Shown one piece after another: positions 47,034 through 55,144 of a DNA stretch of 64,000 nt. The position numbers and the translations under genes are program-made. The DNA lies in contig WRPG01000043.1 of NCBI GenBank assembly GCA_009773355.1, positions 22,194-86,193 on the forward strand. The letters are read 5' to 3'. This DNA is from Limisphaerales bacterium (lineage in GTDB: Bacteria > Verrucomicrobiota > Verrucomicrobiia > Limisphaerales > SXTU01). The notes below the pieces were generated by a model. That model searched no databases and was not told where the DNA came from. It saw only the letters and a list, made by a program, of their open reading frames with translations. Each line of letters starts with the position of its first letter. Position 1 is the first letter of the stretch.

Positions 47034-48239
47034 ATGAACATCCACGAATACCAAGCCAAGCAGCTTTTGAAACAGTATGGCGTTGCCGTTCCTGACGGCG
47101 ACGTGTGCAAGACGCCGGAGGAAGCCAAAGCTGCCGCCGAAAAGCTGGTCGCCGCCGGGCACAAGATGCTCGTGGTCAAGTCGCAAATCCACGCCGGCGG
47201 GCGCGGCAAGGGCACCTTCAAGAGCGGCTTCAAAGGCGGCGTGAAACTTTGCAAGACCGCCGCCGAAGCACACGACCTCGCCAAAGCCATGCTCGGCAAC
47301 GTGCTCGTCACGAAGCAGACCGGCCCCGACGGCCGCCTCGTCAGCACGCTGCTCGTTGCGGGTGCGCCGAACATCAAGAAGGAGCTTTACCTCGCCGTGC
47401 TACTGGACCGCGCCACCAGCCGCCCGCTCGTCATGGCCAGCACCGAGGGCGGCGTGGACATCGAGGAAGTCGCCGAGAAGTCGCCTGAGAAAATCGTGAA
47501 GGAGCAGATTGACCCGGCGCTGGGTTTCCAGCCGTGGCAGGGCCGCAAGATTGCCGCCGCGCTCGGCCTCAAGGGTGACCTCGCCGGACAGTGCGCCAAG
47601 CTCCTTGCCGGTGTTTACAAGACTTGGTGGGAAGCCGACGCCTCGATGGTGGAAATCAATCCGCTCTGCATCATCGAAGGCACCGACGGCAAAGACCAGC
47701 TCGTGGCCGTGGACGCCAAGATCGGCCTCGATGACAACGCGCTCTACCGCCACAAGGACATCCAGGCCATGCGCGACCTCGCCGAGGAATCGCCGCTGGA
47801 AATCGAGGCGAGCAAGTTCAACCTGAACTACATCAAGCTCGACGGCTCCATCGCCTGCCTCGTCAACGGCGCGGGCCTCGCGATGGCCACGATGGACATC
47901 ATCCAGCACTACGGTGCCAGCCCGGCGAACTTCCTCGACGTGGGCGGCGGGGCGAGCAAGGACCAGGTCACGGCCGCCTTCAAAATCATCCTCAGCGACC
48001 CGGCGGTGAAGGCGATCTTCGTGAACATCTTCGGCGGCATCATGGACTGCAACGTCATCGCCACCGGCATCGTCGCGGCGGTGAAGGAAACGGGCCTGAC
48101 GCTCCCGCTCGTCGTCCGCCTCGAAGGCAACAACGTCGCCGCCGGCAAGAAGACGCTGGCCGAGTCCGGCCTCACGCTCATCACCGGCGACTCGATGGCC
48201 GACGCGGCGCAGAAGGTGGTCGCCACCGTCGCCAAGTAA
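47034..48239 (+). CDS. sucC: Succinate-CoA ligase [ADP-forming] subunit beta
   Basis: 401 residues. It begins [17 protein letters not shown], has an ATP-grasp fold with [23 protein letters not shown] (metal-binding Glu/Asn) and [17 protein letters not shown], and ends with the CoA-ligase domain segment [18 protein letters not shown]. With SucD it interconverts succinyl-CoA and succinate with ATP formation in the TCA cycle. The start codon is four bases after the stop of the TIR-like gene and 23 bp separate its stop from sucD. Confidence 0.97.
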   Translation: MNIHEYQAKQLLKQYGVAVPDGDVCKTPEEAKAAAEKLVAAGHKMLVVKSQIHAGGRGKGTFKSGFKGGVKLCKTAAEAHDLAKAMLGNVLVTKQTGPDGRLVSTLLVAGAPNIKKELYLAVLLDRATSRPLVMASTEGGVDIEEVAEKSPEKIVKEQIDPALGFQPWQGRKIAAALGLKGDLAGQCAKLLAGVYKTWWEADASMVEINPLCIIEGTDGKDQLVAVDAKIGLDDNALYRHKDIQAMRDLAEESPLEIEASKFNLNYIKLDGSIACLVNGAGLAMATMDIIQHYGASPANFLDVGGGASKDQVTAAFKIILSDPAVKAIFVNIFGGIMDCNVIATGIVAAVKETGLTLPLVVRLEGNNVAAGKKTLAESGLTLITGDSMADAAQKVVATVAK

Positions 48240-48262
48240 CCTCCATCTCAACTCTCTTTTTC

Positions 48263-49162
48263 ATGGCCATTCTAGTTACTCCCCAAACCAAACTCCTCGT
48301 CCAAGGCATCACCGGTGAATTCGGTGCGCGCCACGCCAGGCTCTCGCTCGACTACGGCACGCAACTCGTCGCCGGCGTCACGCCCGGCAAGGGCGGCCAG
48401 TTCTTCGAGCACGGCGGCCACAAGGTGCCCATCTTCGACACCGTGGCCGATGCCGTGAAGCAGACCGGCGCGACCGCCAGCGCCGTCTTCGTCCCGCCGC
48501 CCTTCGCCGCCGACGCGATTCTCGAAGGCGTGGACGCCGGCCTCGACCTCGTCGTCGCCATCACCGAGGGCATTCCCGTGCGCGACATGGTGAAGGCCAA
48601 GCAGGCGATGGCCGGCAGCAAGACGCGCCTCATCGGCCCGAACTGCCCCGGCGTCGTCACGCCCGGCACGGGCAAGGACTCGCACGGCGGCTGCCGCATC
48701 GGCATCGCGCCCGGCTACATCCACAAGCAGGGCAACATCGGCGTCGTCTCCCGCAGCGGCACGCTGACCTACGAGGCAGTGTGGCAGCTCACCTCGCGCG
48801 GCGTCGGCCAGAGCACCTGCGTCGGCATCGGCGGCGACCCGGTCAACGGCACCTCGCATCTCGATGTCATCCAGCTCTTCATGGCCGACCCGGAGACGAA
48901 AGGCATCATCATGATCGGCGAGATCGGCGGCAGCGCCGAGGAGGAGGCCGCCGAGTGGATTGCCAAGCACGGCACCAAGCCCGTCGCCGGCTTCATCGCG
49001 GGCGCGACCGCGCCTCCGGGACGCCGCATGGGTCACGCGGGCGCGATTGTCAGTGGTGGCAAGGGCACGGCGGAGGCGAAGATTTCCGCGTTCAAGGCCG
49101 CCGGCATCGGCGTCGCCGCCACGCCCAGCGACATGGCGGACACGCTGTTGAAGATGATGTAG
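48263..49162 (+). CDS. sucD: Succinate-CoA ligase [ADP-forming] subunit alpha
   Basis: 299 residues. The N-terminal CoA-binding domain has [21 protein letters not shown], followed by [14 protein letters not shown]. The phosphohistidine loop is [18 protein letters not shown]. It forms the complex with SucC. The C-terminal segment ([14 protein letters not shown]) is normal. The gene ends 15 bp before the stop of the convergent purF gene. Confidence 0.97.
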   Translation: MAILVTPQTKLLVQGITGEFGARHARLSLDYGTQLVAGVTPGKGGQFFEHGGHKVPIFDTVADAVKQTGATASAVFVPPPFAADAILEGVDAGLDLVVAITEGIPVRDMVKAKQAMAGSKTRLIGPNCPGVVTPGTGKDSHGGCRIGIAPGYIHKQGNIGVVSRSGTLTYEAVWQLTSRGVGQSTCVGIGGDPVNGTSHLDVIQLFMADPETKGIIMIGEIGGSAEEEAAEWIAKHGTKPVAGFIAGATAPPGRRMGHAGAIVSGGKGTAEAKISAFKAAGIGVAATPSDMADTLLKMM

Positions 49163-49177
49163 GGAGGCTGGCTGCCG

Positions 49178-50644
49178 CTACAGCAGCCGCGGCTGCCGCT
49201 CGTCCTTCGCGATGGACTCGCCGAGGCTCTCCACCCGGGCGCGGCGGCGCTCCATGATGTTCTTCTCCAGCTTGGGATCGTAGGCCACCGGATAATTGCC
49301 GTCGTAGCAGGCCATGCAGAACGAGGACTTGGGCAGGCTCGTGGCCGCCACCATGCCGTCCTGCGAGAGGTAGTGGAGCGAGTCGGCGTTGAGATACTGG
49401 CGGATCTCGTCGGTCGTGTGGTTCGCCGCCATCAGCTTGCTACGGTCGGGAAAATCAATGCCATACACACACGGGTTCATGTGCGGCGGGCAGCTCACGA
49501 GGACGTGGACTTCCTTGGCGCCGGCCTCCTTGAGGCTGTTGACCCGCGTCTTGCAGGTCGTGCCGCGCACGATGGAGTCGTCCACGATGATGACGCGCTT
49601 GCCCTTCACGATCTCGCCGATGAGGTTGAGCTTCACGCGCACCGCGAAGTCGCGGATGAGCTGGCTTGGCTGGAGGAAGCTGCGCCCGACGTAGTGGTTG
49701 CGGACGAAGGCCATCTCGTAGGGGATGCCGGATTCGAGCGAGTAGCCCAGCGCGGCGGAGTTGCCGCTGTCGGGCACGGGGATGACGAGGTCGGCGTCAA
49801 TCCGGTTCTCCCGCGCGAGCTGCCGCCCCATCTCGACACGGACGCGATAGACGTTGCGGTCGGCGATGGTGCTGTCGGGCCGCGCGAAATAGACGTATTC
49901 GAAGATGCAGAAGGCGCGGCGCTCGTGCAGGGGGAAGGCCTGCACGCTCTTGAGGCCGTCCTGGTTGATGATCACCACCTCGCCCGGCTCGACATCGCGG
50001 ACGAACTTCGCGTGGATCAGGTCAAGCGCGCACGTCTCGCTGGAGAGCACCCAGGCGTCGCCCACCTTGCCGAGGGAGAGCGGGCGGAAGCCGTGCGGGT
50101 CGCGCACGCCGATGAGTTCGTTCTCCGTCATGATCACGAGCGAGAACGCGCCCTCGATGCGGCGGACGGTGTTGATGAGCGCGCTTTCGCCGCGCGGGTC
50201 GCCGGGCTGCGCCATGAGGTGCAGGATGATCTCGCTGTCCACCGTGGTCTGGAAGATGGAGCCTTTCGCCTCCAGTTCCTCGCGGAGCTGGGCGGCGTTG
50301 GTGAGGTTGCCGTTGTGCGCCACGGCGATCTGCCCGCGCGCGCAATCCACCGTCAGCGGCTGGGCGTTGCGGATGTGCGAGGAGCCGGTGGTGGAGTAGC
50401 GCGTGTGGCCCACGGCCATGTGGCCGACGAGCTTGTGCAAATCCGCGCCGTCGAACACCTGCGGCACCAGGCCCATGCCCTTCTGCTCGCGGAACTGCTT
50501 GCCGTCGCAGGTGACGATGCCCGCGCTCTCCTGGCCGCGATGCTGGAGCGCGTAAAGTCCGTAGTAGGCCAGCTCGGCGGCGTTCGGGTGTCCGTAGATG
50601 CCAAAGACACCGCAGTAATGTTTTGGGTGGTCAGGTGATTGCAT
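49178..50644 (-). CDS. purF: Amidophosphoribosyltransferase
   Basis: 488 residues. It makes phosphoribosylamine from PRPP and glutamine, the first step of purine synthesis. A 10-residue propeptide precedes the catalytic Cys11 (HYCGVFGIYG). LQHRGQESAGI, VGHTRYSTTG and NGNLTNA build the glutaminase site, and VIIVDDSIVRGTTCKT is the PRPP motif. Cys residues in RRAFCIFEY, VSCPPHMNPC and SSFCMAC match the [4Fe-4S] ligands of the Bacillus-type enzyme, so an oxygen-sensitive cluster is likely. ATG 50644 puts the propeptide at the usual length. Confidence 0.96.
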   Translation of the reverse strand: MQSPDHPKHYCGVFGIYGHPNAAELAYYGLYALQHRGQESAGIVTCDGKQFREQKGMGLVPQVFDGADLHKLVGHMAVGHTRYSTTGSSHIRNAQPLTVDCARGQIAVAHNGNLTNAAQLREELEAKGSIFQTTVDSEIILHLMAQPGDPRGESALINTVRRIEGAFSLVIMTENELIGVRDPHGFRPLSLGKVGDAWVLSSETCALDLIHAKFVRDVEPGEVVIINQDGLKSVQAFPLHERRAFCIFEYVYFARPDSTIADRNVYRVRVEMGRQLARENRIDADLVIPVPDSGNSAALGYSLESGIPYEMAFVRNHYVGRSFLQPSQLIRDFAVRVKLNLIGEIVKGKRVIIVDDSIVRGTTCKTRVNSLKEAGAKEVHVLVSCPPHMNPCVYGIDFPDRSKLMAANHTTDEIRQYLNADSLHYLSQDGMVAATSLPKSSFCMACYDGNYPVAYDPKLEKNIMERRRARVESLGESIAKDERQPRLL

Positions 50645-50720
50645 CGGGCGCGCGCTGCGGGCGAGACTCAAGCGGACGCCCCGCGCGTTGGCAAGCGGAG
50701 AAGTGCCGCGCGCCTCATCG

Positions 50721-50747
50721 CCGGCCTCGGAACATTCCCGAGGCCGG
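50721..50747. other. Perfect hairpin in the gap between purF and the pseudopilin gene
   Basis: CCGGCCTCGG and CCGAGGCCGG form a 10-bp stem around AACATTC, 77 bp upstream of the purF start and 129 bp upstream of the divergent gene. It might be an operator or a leader structure. There is no U-tract. Confidence 0.3.
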
Positions 50748-50875
50748 GTTCAGGGCAATTTCAGGTTGTCGGCTCCGGGTGCTCTGCTACCCTGCGCCCG
50801 CAGCCACGAACGCGTTGGACCACTGGCATTGGGCGGGGAGCGCCGGGTCGGAAACGGTTCAGGTGCCGCGAGCAA

Positions 50876-51229
50876 ATGCGAGTCGTCGGACAAGATCGGA
50901 AGCCGCACGGGTTCACCCTCGTGGAGATCATGATTGTCGTCGCGGTCATCGGCATCATGGCGTCCATCGCCCTGCCCAACTTCGCCAAGGCCCGCGCCAC
51001 CGCCCAGCAGAAGGCCTGCATCAAGAACCTGCACATCCTGTCCGAGACGAAGCAGTTGTGGGGCTTCGAAAACAAGAAGCAGCCCACCGTCACCCCGAGC
51101 GCCGCGCAGATCCGGGTGTATTTCGGAAAAAACCGGATGCCGGTGTGTCCGTCGCGCGGCACTTACACGCTCCGCCGCCTGAACTTGGAGCCGCTGTGCA
51201 GCCGCGCGGCGCTGGGGCATACCTATTAA
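50876..51229 (+). CDS. Short prepilin-like protein
   Basis: 117 residues. A basic leader (DRKPHG) precedes FTLVEIMIVVAVIGIMASIA, the prepilin cleavage and methylation site with +5 Glu, followed by the PNFAKARATAQQKACIKNL amphipathic helix. The C-terminal part has two cysteines (MPVCPSRGTYTLRR, LCSRAA) and a CPxxGxYxL element, which is found in many small Verrucomicrobiota pseudopilins. No pilus genes lie nearby. ATG 50876 starts the leader; longer in-frame starts do not fit a prepilin. Confidence 0.85.
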   Translation: MRVVGQDRKPHGFTLVEIMIVVAVIGIMASIALPNFAKARATAQQKACIKNLHILSETKQLWGFENKKQPTVTPSAAQIRVYFGKNRMPVCPSRGTYTLRRLNLEPLCSRAALGHTY

Positions 51230-51312
51230 CGGCCGCCGGGCAGACGGGCCAGGGTGGTCGCCCTGAATTTCCCCGTTCCCTTGCCCCGTCCATTCTGCTC
51301 GAATCGCCGCCT

Positions 51313-52170
51313 ATGAAACGTCTGCTCCCCGCCCTCCTCGTCGTCACCGCGCTCGCCTCCGCCCAGGCCGCCGCGCCCAAGCCCTTGCGCGCCCTCGTCA
51401 TCGCCGGCGGCTGCTGCCACGACTACGCCCTCCAGCACGTCATCCTGAAGGAAGGCCTCGAAGCCCGCGCGCACGTCGAGGTGGAGACCATCCATTCCCC
51501 CGACCGCAGCACGAAGGCGAAGTTCGAGAAATACGAGAAGCCCGACTGGGCCAGGGGCTACGACGTGATCATCCACGACGAATGCTCCGCCGACGTGAAG
51601 GATCTCGACTACGTGAACAACATCCTCGCCGCGCACAAGGCCGGCGTCGCCGCCGTCAACCTCCACTGCGCCATGCACAGCTACCGCGTCGGCCAGTTCC
51701 GCGAGGCCGTCCAGCCCGGCTCGCCCGACGCGCTCTGGTTCGACCTCCTCGGCCTCCAGTCCACCGGCCACGGCCCGCAGGCGCCCATCGCCATCACCGT
51801 CGTGAACAAGAGCCACCCCGCCATGAAGGGCCTCGCCGACTGGACCACCGTGAACGAGGAGCTTTACAACAACATCCGCGTCTTCCCCACCGCCATCCCC
51901 ATGATGCGCGGCAAGCAGGTCGTCAAGCAGAAGGACGGCTCCACCAAGGAGGTCGAGTCCATCGTCACGTGGGGCAACCTCTACGGCAAGACCCGCGTGT
52001 TCAGCAGCACGCTCGGCCACAACAACGCCACCGTCGGCGACCCGCGCTACCTCGACATGGTCACGCGCGGCCTGCTCTGGGCCTGCGACAAGCTCAACGA
52101 CACCTACCTCAAGCCCGCCCCGAAAGACCCCGTGCCGCCCTCGGCGAAGCCCTTCCTCGAGAAGAAGTAA
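51313..52170 (+). CDS. Secreted ThuA-like domain protein
   Basis: 285 residues with a signal peptide (MKRLLPALLVVTALASAQA). The mature part has RALVIAGGCCHDYALQHVIL, then YDVIIHDECSADV and VAAVNLHCAMHSYR, the layout of the ThuA (trehalose-utilisation) family, a class I glutamine-amidotransferase-like fold. VNEELYNNIRVFP and RVFSSTLGHNNATVGDPRYL are also typical. In PVC bacteria such exported ThuA proteins are numerous, and a role in sugar metabolism is assumed, not shown. ATG 51313 begins the signal. Confidence 0.88.
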   Translation: MKRLLPALLVVTALASAQAAAPKPLRALVIAGGCCHDYALQHVILKEGLEARAHVEVETIHSPDRSTKAKFEKYEKPDWARGYDVIIHDECSADVKDLDYVNNILAAHKAGVAAVNLHCAMHSYRVGQFREAVQPGSPDALWFDLLGLQSTGHGPQAPIAITVVNKSHPAMKGLADWTTVNEELYNNIRVFPTAIPMMRGKQVVKQKDGSTKEVESIVTWGNLYGKTRVFSSTLGHNNATVGDPRYLDMVTRGLLWACDKLNDTYLKPAPKDPVPPSAKPFLEKK

Positions 52171-52176
52171 ATCCTC

Positions 52177-52200
52177 GGAGCGCCGGTCTCCGACTGGGAG
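52177..52200. repeat. Probable half REP element (GGAG type) after the ThuA-like gene
   Basis: GGAGCGCCGGTCTCCGACTGG has the GGAG foot and a palindrome-like core. No matching inverted arm is seen close by. It lies seven bases after the stop codon. Confidence 0.4.
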
Positions 52201-52211
52201 CGCGGGCAGGG

Positions 52212-52389
52212 GAGCCGGTGGGAAAGTGAGAAAGTGGGAAAGTGAGAGGCCGTCCGCCTCACTCAGCCGCTCTTCCTGCTCGTGTTCCTGTTCCGCCTTC
52301 ACCCAGCCGATTAGGATTACGGGCAGGATTACGAGCAGGAGGGGAAAGCGGCCCCTCACCCGCCCACTTTCTCATTTTCTCACCGGCTC
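52212..52389. repeat. Nested inverted repeat built from octamers (GAAAGTGA type)
   Basis: The left outer arm (52212-52238) contains GGAAAGTGAGAAAGTGGG and pairs with 52363-52389 (CCCACTTTCTCATTTTCTCACC) over 27 positions with two mismatches. Only parts are quoted. Inside, CTTCCTGCTCG (52271-52281) faces ACGAGCAGGAGG (52331-52342), with repeated GGATTACG units. It fills most of the gap between the convergent ThuA-like gene and the lipoprotein gene. Confidence 0.7.
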
Positions 52390-52401
52390 ACCTGTCACCC
52401 C

Positions 52402-53172
52402 TCACCGCGCGTGAATCTCCACCGCCAGCGCAGGACCGCTGGCGGCCGCATCATCCGACAACGCAAACGCCCGGCTCGCGCGGTTGAAGCTCAGTTGCAC
52501 CGGCTGCTTCGGCGCGGCGGGATCGTAGCCCGCGAAGCGCACCTCCCCGTCCTGCTCCTCCGCGCGGAAGAGCAGCAGCGAACGGTCATACTTCAGCGCG
52601 TGATGCCGGTAGAGCCGCACCAGCACCGGACGGTTGGCCCCGAGTGAGCCGGCCAGCTCGCTGGCCGCCGCGTTCTTCTGCGCGCCGCTCCCGCCGAGCG
52701 CCTTCATCACCATCGGCGCGCGCCCCTGGCAGGGGCAGACCAGCCACGATTCTGCGCGCAGCAGGTGGCCTTGCAGCCGGCTGAACTCATTCAAGTTCGC
52801 GTAGCCCGGGATGACCACCCGCCGCTCCGCGCTGGAGGCCGCGTCCGCCTTGCGCCCCAGCACCTCGCGCACGAGGGCGATCCGGCGCTCATTCGACGGC
52901 GGCGGTTGCGCCGGGTCAAAGCCTGCGTGGAGGAAGAACTGCCGCGCGACCGCGGCATCCACGTGCCCGCGCAAGGCCAGTGAGGCCAGGGCCTCCTGCG
53001 TTTGCATCCCCGCCGGCTCGGCGGCGCGGACGGCGAGCGTGTCCGTGGCGAAGTCAAACGCGCGCGGGCCGGGCGGAACCACCTTCGCGAACGGGTGCAG
53101 CCCGGAGCAGCCACTGAGCAGCGGAGTGATGGCCAGAAGTCCAAGCAACAGGAGATGAGTCAGGCAGCGCAT
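52402..53172 (-). CDS. Lipoprotein of unknown function
   Basis: 256 residues. The N-terminus is a lipoprotein signal (LLLLGLLAITPLLSGC). The body contains NEFSRLQGHLLRAESWLVCP and VRLYRHHALKYDRSLLLFRAE, then FAGYDPAAPKQPVQLSF. The YDPAAP element and an isolated Cys-containing helix are loosely reminiscent of peptidase C39-like domains, but no catalytic set is clear and I assign no function. ATG 53172 is chosen; the frame opens at a TTG (53184). Both flanks carry octamer-repeat structures. Confidence 0.72.
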   Translation of the reverse strand: MRCLTHLLLLGLLAITPLLSGCSGLHPFAKVVPPGPRAFDFATDTLAVRAAEPAGMQTQEALASLALRGHVDAAVARQFFLHAGFDPAQPPPSNERRIALVREVLGRKADAASSAERRVVIPGYANLNEFSRLQGHLLRAESWLVCPCQGRAPMVMKALGGSGAQKNAAASELAGSLGANRPVLVRLYRHHALKYDRSLLLFRAEEQDGEVRFAGYDPAAPKQPVQLSFNRASRAFALSDDAAASGPALAVEIHAR

Positions 53173-53226
53173 GAATTCACTCAACCACGGCCGGTTGCCG
53201 ATGGGAAGTCTGAGCGTGTGCGGATG

Positions 53227-53327
53227 CGAGAGTGTGAAAGTGAGAAAGCGAGAAAGTGAGCCGGCGGCCAGGAGCGCGCGTTCACGCCTCTCTCACTTTC
53301 CCGCCCGCCCACTTTCCCACCTGCTTT
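53227..53327. repeat. Octamer-type repeats facing each other (GAAAGTGA / TCACTTTC)
   Basis: Left units GTGAAAGTGAGAAAGCGAG and GAAAGTGAG (53232-53259) are followed after about 30 bp by complementary CTCACTTTCCCGCC and CCACTTTCCCACC units. It is imperfect but uses the same octamer as 52212-52389. Confidence 0.6.
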
Positions 53328-53338
53328 CCCGGTTGCGC

Positions 53339-54247
53339 TCAACCCAGCGTCAGCTCGCGCACGCCGCTGAACACCTCGCCGCTCGCGTTCGCGGCCCGCG
53401 TGCGGAAGCGCACCAGATTGCCCGCCACCCCGGCGGCCACCGTCTGCTGCGGGCGCACCACCACCGCGCTGTTCGTGTAGCCGGGGTCCACACCGACCAC
53501 CTCCCATTGCAACTGGAGCTCCGTCGCCGTCTCGCCGCCGGCCCCGTAGTTCGCGCGGACCTGCCCGCCCCCGAGGTCTTCCACACTCGTCAGCTCCAGC
53601 GGGTTCGGTGCGCCGGCGGGCGGGGGATTGTAGCTCGTCGGCACCGTGCTGCGGATCATGTCGCCCTGCGGCGTGCCCTCGGGGAACACCGTCGTCGCCG
53701 CCCCATACCACGCCACGCACAACTCCTCGCACGTCTCGGCGAAGTCATTCAACTCCTCCGCCTTCTCGCGCCACTTGGTGTGCTCCAGGTTGAACGCGTT
53801 CTCCTGCGTCTCGGACAACGCGACGAGCGTGTTGAACGCCGCCAGCGTGTTGCCCGGCGTCGGCACCCACGCCGCGTCAAACGACGACCACACCGCCGCC
53901 CACGCGCGCGCCTCCTTCTGCACCGTGTCCCGTCCGCCGCCATCGGCATGCACCGTGGCGAGGATCGCCTTGCGCGGCTCGTCCTTGCGCCACTTGATGC
54001 GCGCCATCTTCACCCCATCCACCGTCAGGTCGTGGATCTGCACGACCGTCCCCTCGAACAGCGCGCGCTTGTTCAGCATCACGCCCTCCTGCGTGTCGGA
54101 CGCGGCCTTCTTCGCCGTGAAGTCCGTCACCCGGGTGTCCCACTGGACGACCGTCTGCTCCTCCCAGACCCAGGTCGTCGCGATTTCTGTCTGTGCATCC
54201 CGCGTGGCTTGCAAGCGGGCCTCGATGAACTCCAATGAACTTCCCAT
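53339..54247 (-). CDS. Conserved-looking protein with helical N-terminus and FN3-like C-terminus, function unknown
   Basis: 302 residues without a signal peptide. The N-terminal 190 residues are predicted helical and rich in Trp (TTWVWEEQTVVQWDTR, FDAAWVPTPG, LEHTKWREKAEELNDF). After a Pro-rich linker (YNPPPAGAPNP) there is a beta-rich segment (LELTSVEDLGGGQVRANYG ... VRFRTRAANASGEVFSG) that looks like one fibronectin type III domain. I do not recognise the family. ATG 54247 is chosen over an upstream start at 54271. It could be a surface or phage-related structural protein, but nothing else nearby supports this. Confidence 0.7.
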   Translation of the reverse strand: MGSSLEFIEARLQATRDAQTEIATTWVWEEQTVVQWDTRVTDFTAKKAASDTQEGVMLNKRALFEGTVVQIHDLTVDGVKMARIKWRKDEPRKAILATVHADGGGRDTVQKEARAWAAVWSSFDAAWVPTPGNTLAAFNTLVALSETQENAFNLEHTKWREKAEELNDFAETCEELCVAWYGAATTVFPEGTPQGDMIRSTVPTSYNPPPAGAPNPLELTSVEDLGGGQVRANYGAGGETATELQLQWEVVGVDPGYTNSAVVVRPQQTVAAGVAGNLVRFRTRAANASGEVFSGVRELTLG

Positions 54248-54487
54248 AATGACTCCTTTCACTGACTGCATGGCTTGCCGGCTGAACGTGCCGGCGGGCT
54301 GGCTCTTGAATATGTTTGGCCGCCCAAAACCTCCTTGGTGTTAAAACAACGCGCCACCCCGGCGCATCGTCATGGAGGAATGCGGGCAATAAATCCATTC
54401 CGCGCGATTTGTCAAATCGGCGGGCTGACTTTTTTTCTCCGGCTCTTGGCGTGGCTGAGATTCAGGCAATCGCGTGGCACGGCGAAG

Positions 54488-54562
54488 GTAGCTCGACATT
54501 CCAATGTCGAGTGCTGAAGCGTGGTCAGCGTTGTCGATCTCGACATTGGAATGTCGAGCTAC
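54488..54562. repeat. Paired palindromic (REP/BIME-like) element, GTAG...CTAC
   Basis: Arms 54488-54511 and 54539-54562 are inverted copies, each with a CTCGACATT(C/G)(C/G)AATGTCGAG palindrome next to GTAG or CTAC. The core CGACATTGGAATGTCG is nearly that of the element at 8825-8898. Confidence 0.85.
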
Positions 54563-54754
54563 GCGCGCGGCTATCCTCAGCGAGCCAACGCCCCGGAACC
54601 TCCGGCGGCGCGCGGCGTTCACGCCGCAGAGAGCCTCGCTGGTCAGCGGGATAGGTGGTCAGGACACGTCCACCAGTTCGCCCGCTTCTGCGGCCTGAAG
54701 GCCGCACTCCTAAACGCAATGAATCACCAGCCCGCCGGGCTGTAACAACCGCTG

Positions 54755-54985
54755 GACGCGGTGGATTGAGAGCTGGACGTGTTGGAGCGACACCTCGACG
54801 TGTTGGCGTGGCATCTGGACGTGTTGGAATAGCACCTAGACGTGCTGTATCGGCATCTGGACGGGTTGGAACGTGTGCCAGACGTGTTGGAGCGACACCT
54901 CGACGGCGTCTAGGTCGTGCTCCAATACGTCTGAGGAGCGTTCCTACACGTCTGAGTCTGCCTCCAACCCGTCTGAACCTCACGC
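54755..54985. repeat. Eleven-unit 21-bp tandem array with polarity switch
   Basis: Units of exactly 21 bp start at 54755, 54776, 54797, 54818, 54839, 54860, 54881, 54902, 54923, 54944 and 54965. Units 2-7 begin GACGTG(T/C)TG or GACGGGTTGG. Units 9-11 contain the reverse complement (CAA-N-NCGTCTGA), and unit 8 is intermediate. In one frame units 2-7 read as the heptapeptide DVLERHL with variation and one stop. Confidence 0.88.
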
Positions 54986-55144
54986 CAGCCGGTCAGACAG
55001 CCGATTCCGCCGGCCGGTATGCGATAGCAGCCGCCCGGCGAGCCAGTTCTCTCTGACCGGGCGGCTGAGGAGCCGGTGGGCGGTGACAAACGGATTGTCG
55101 AAGTCCGAGGGCCGCAGCTTTTCCGGTCGCACCCGCACGGCGAA

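Larger units (their letters stand above)
54248..55144. other. Gene-free, repeat-rich stretch of about 900 bp
   Basis: No credible coding sequence was found. It holds a palindromic element (54488-54562), two further palindromes of the same style (ACGCCG near 54620, and TGCGGCCTGAAGGCCGCA at 54689-54706) and an 11-unit array of 21 bp (54755-54985). The open frames here contain only repeat-encoded low-complexity peptides. Confidence 0.7.

Noticed and set aside
54755..54985. CRISPR array
   Set aside because: Units are contiguous and degenerate, without spacers, and no cas gene is present.
54655..55056. 133-residue open frame over the 21-bp array
   Set aside because: The product is a low-complexity Arg/Pro/Val repeat, the frame follows the 21-bp period only because 21 is divisible by 3, and there is no start context or family.
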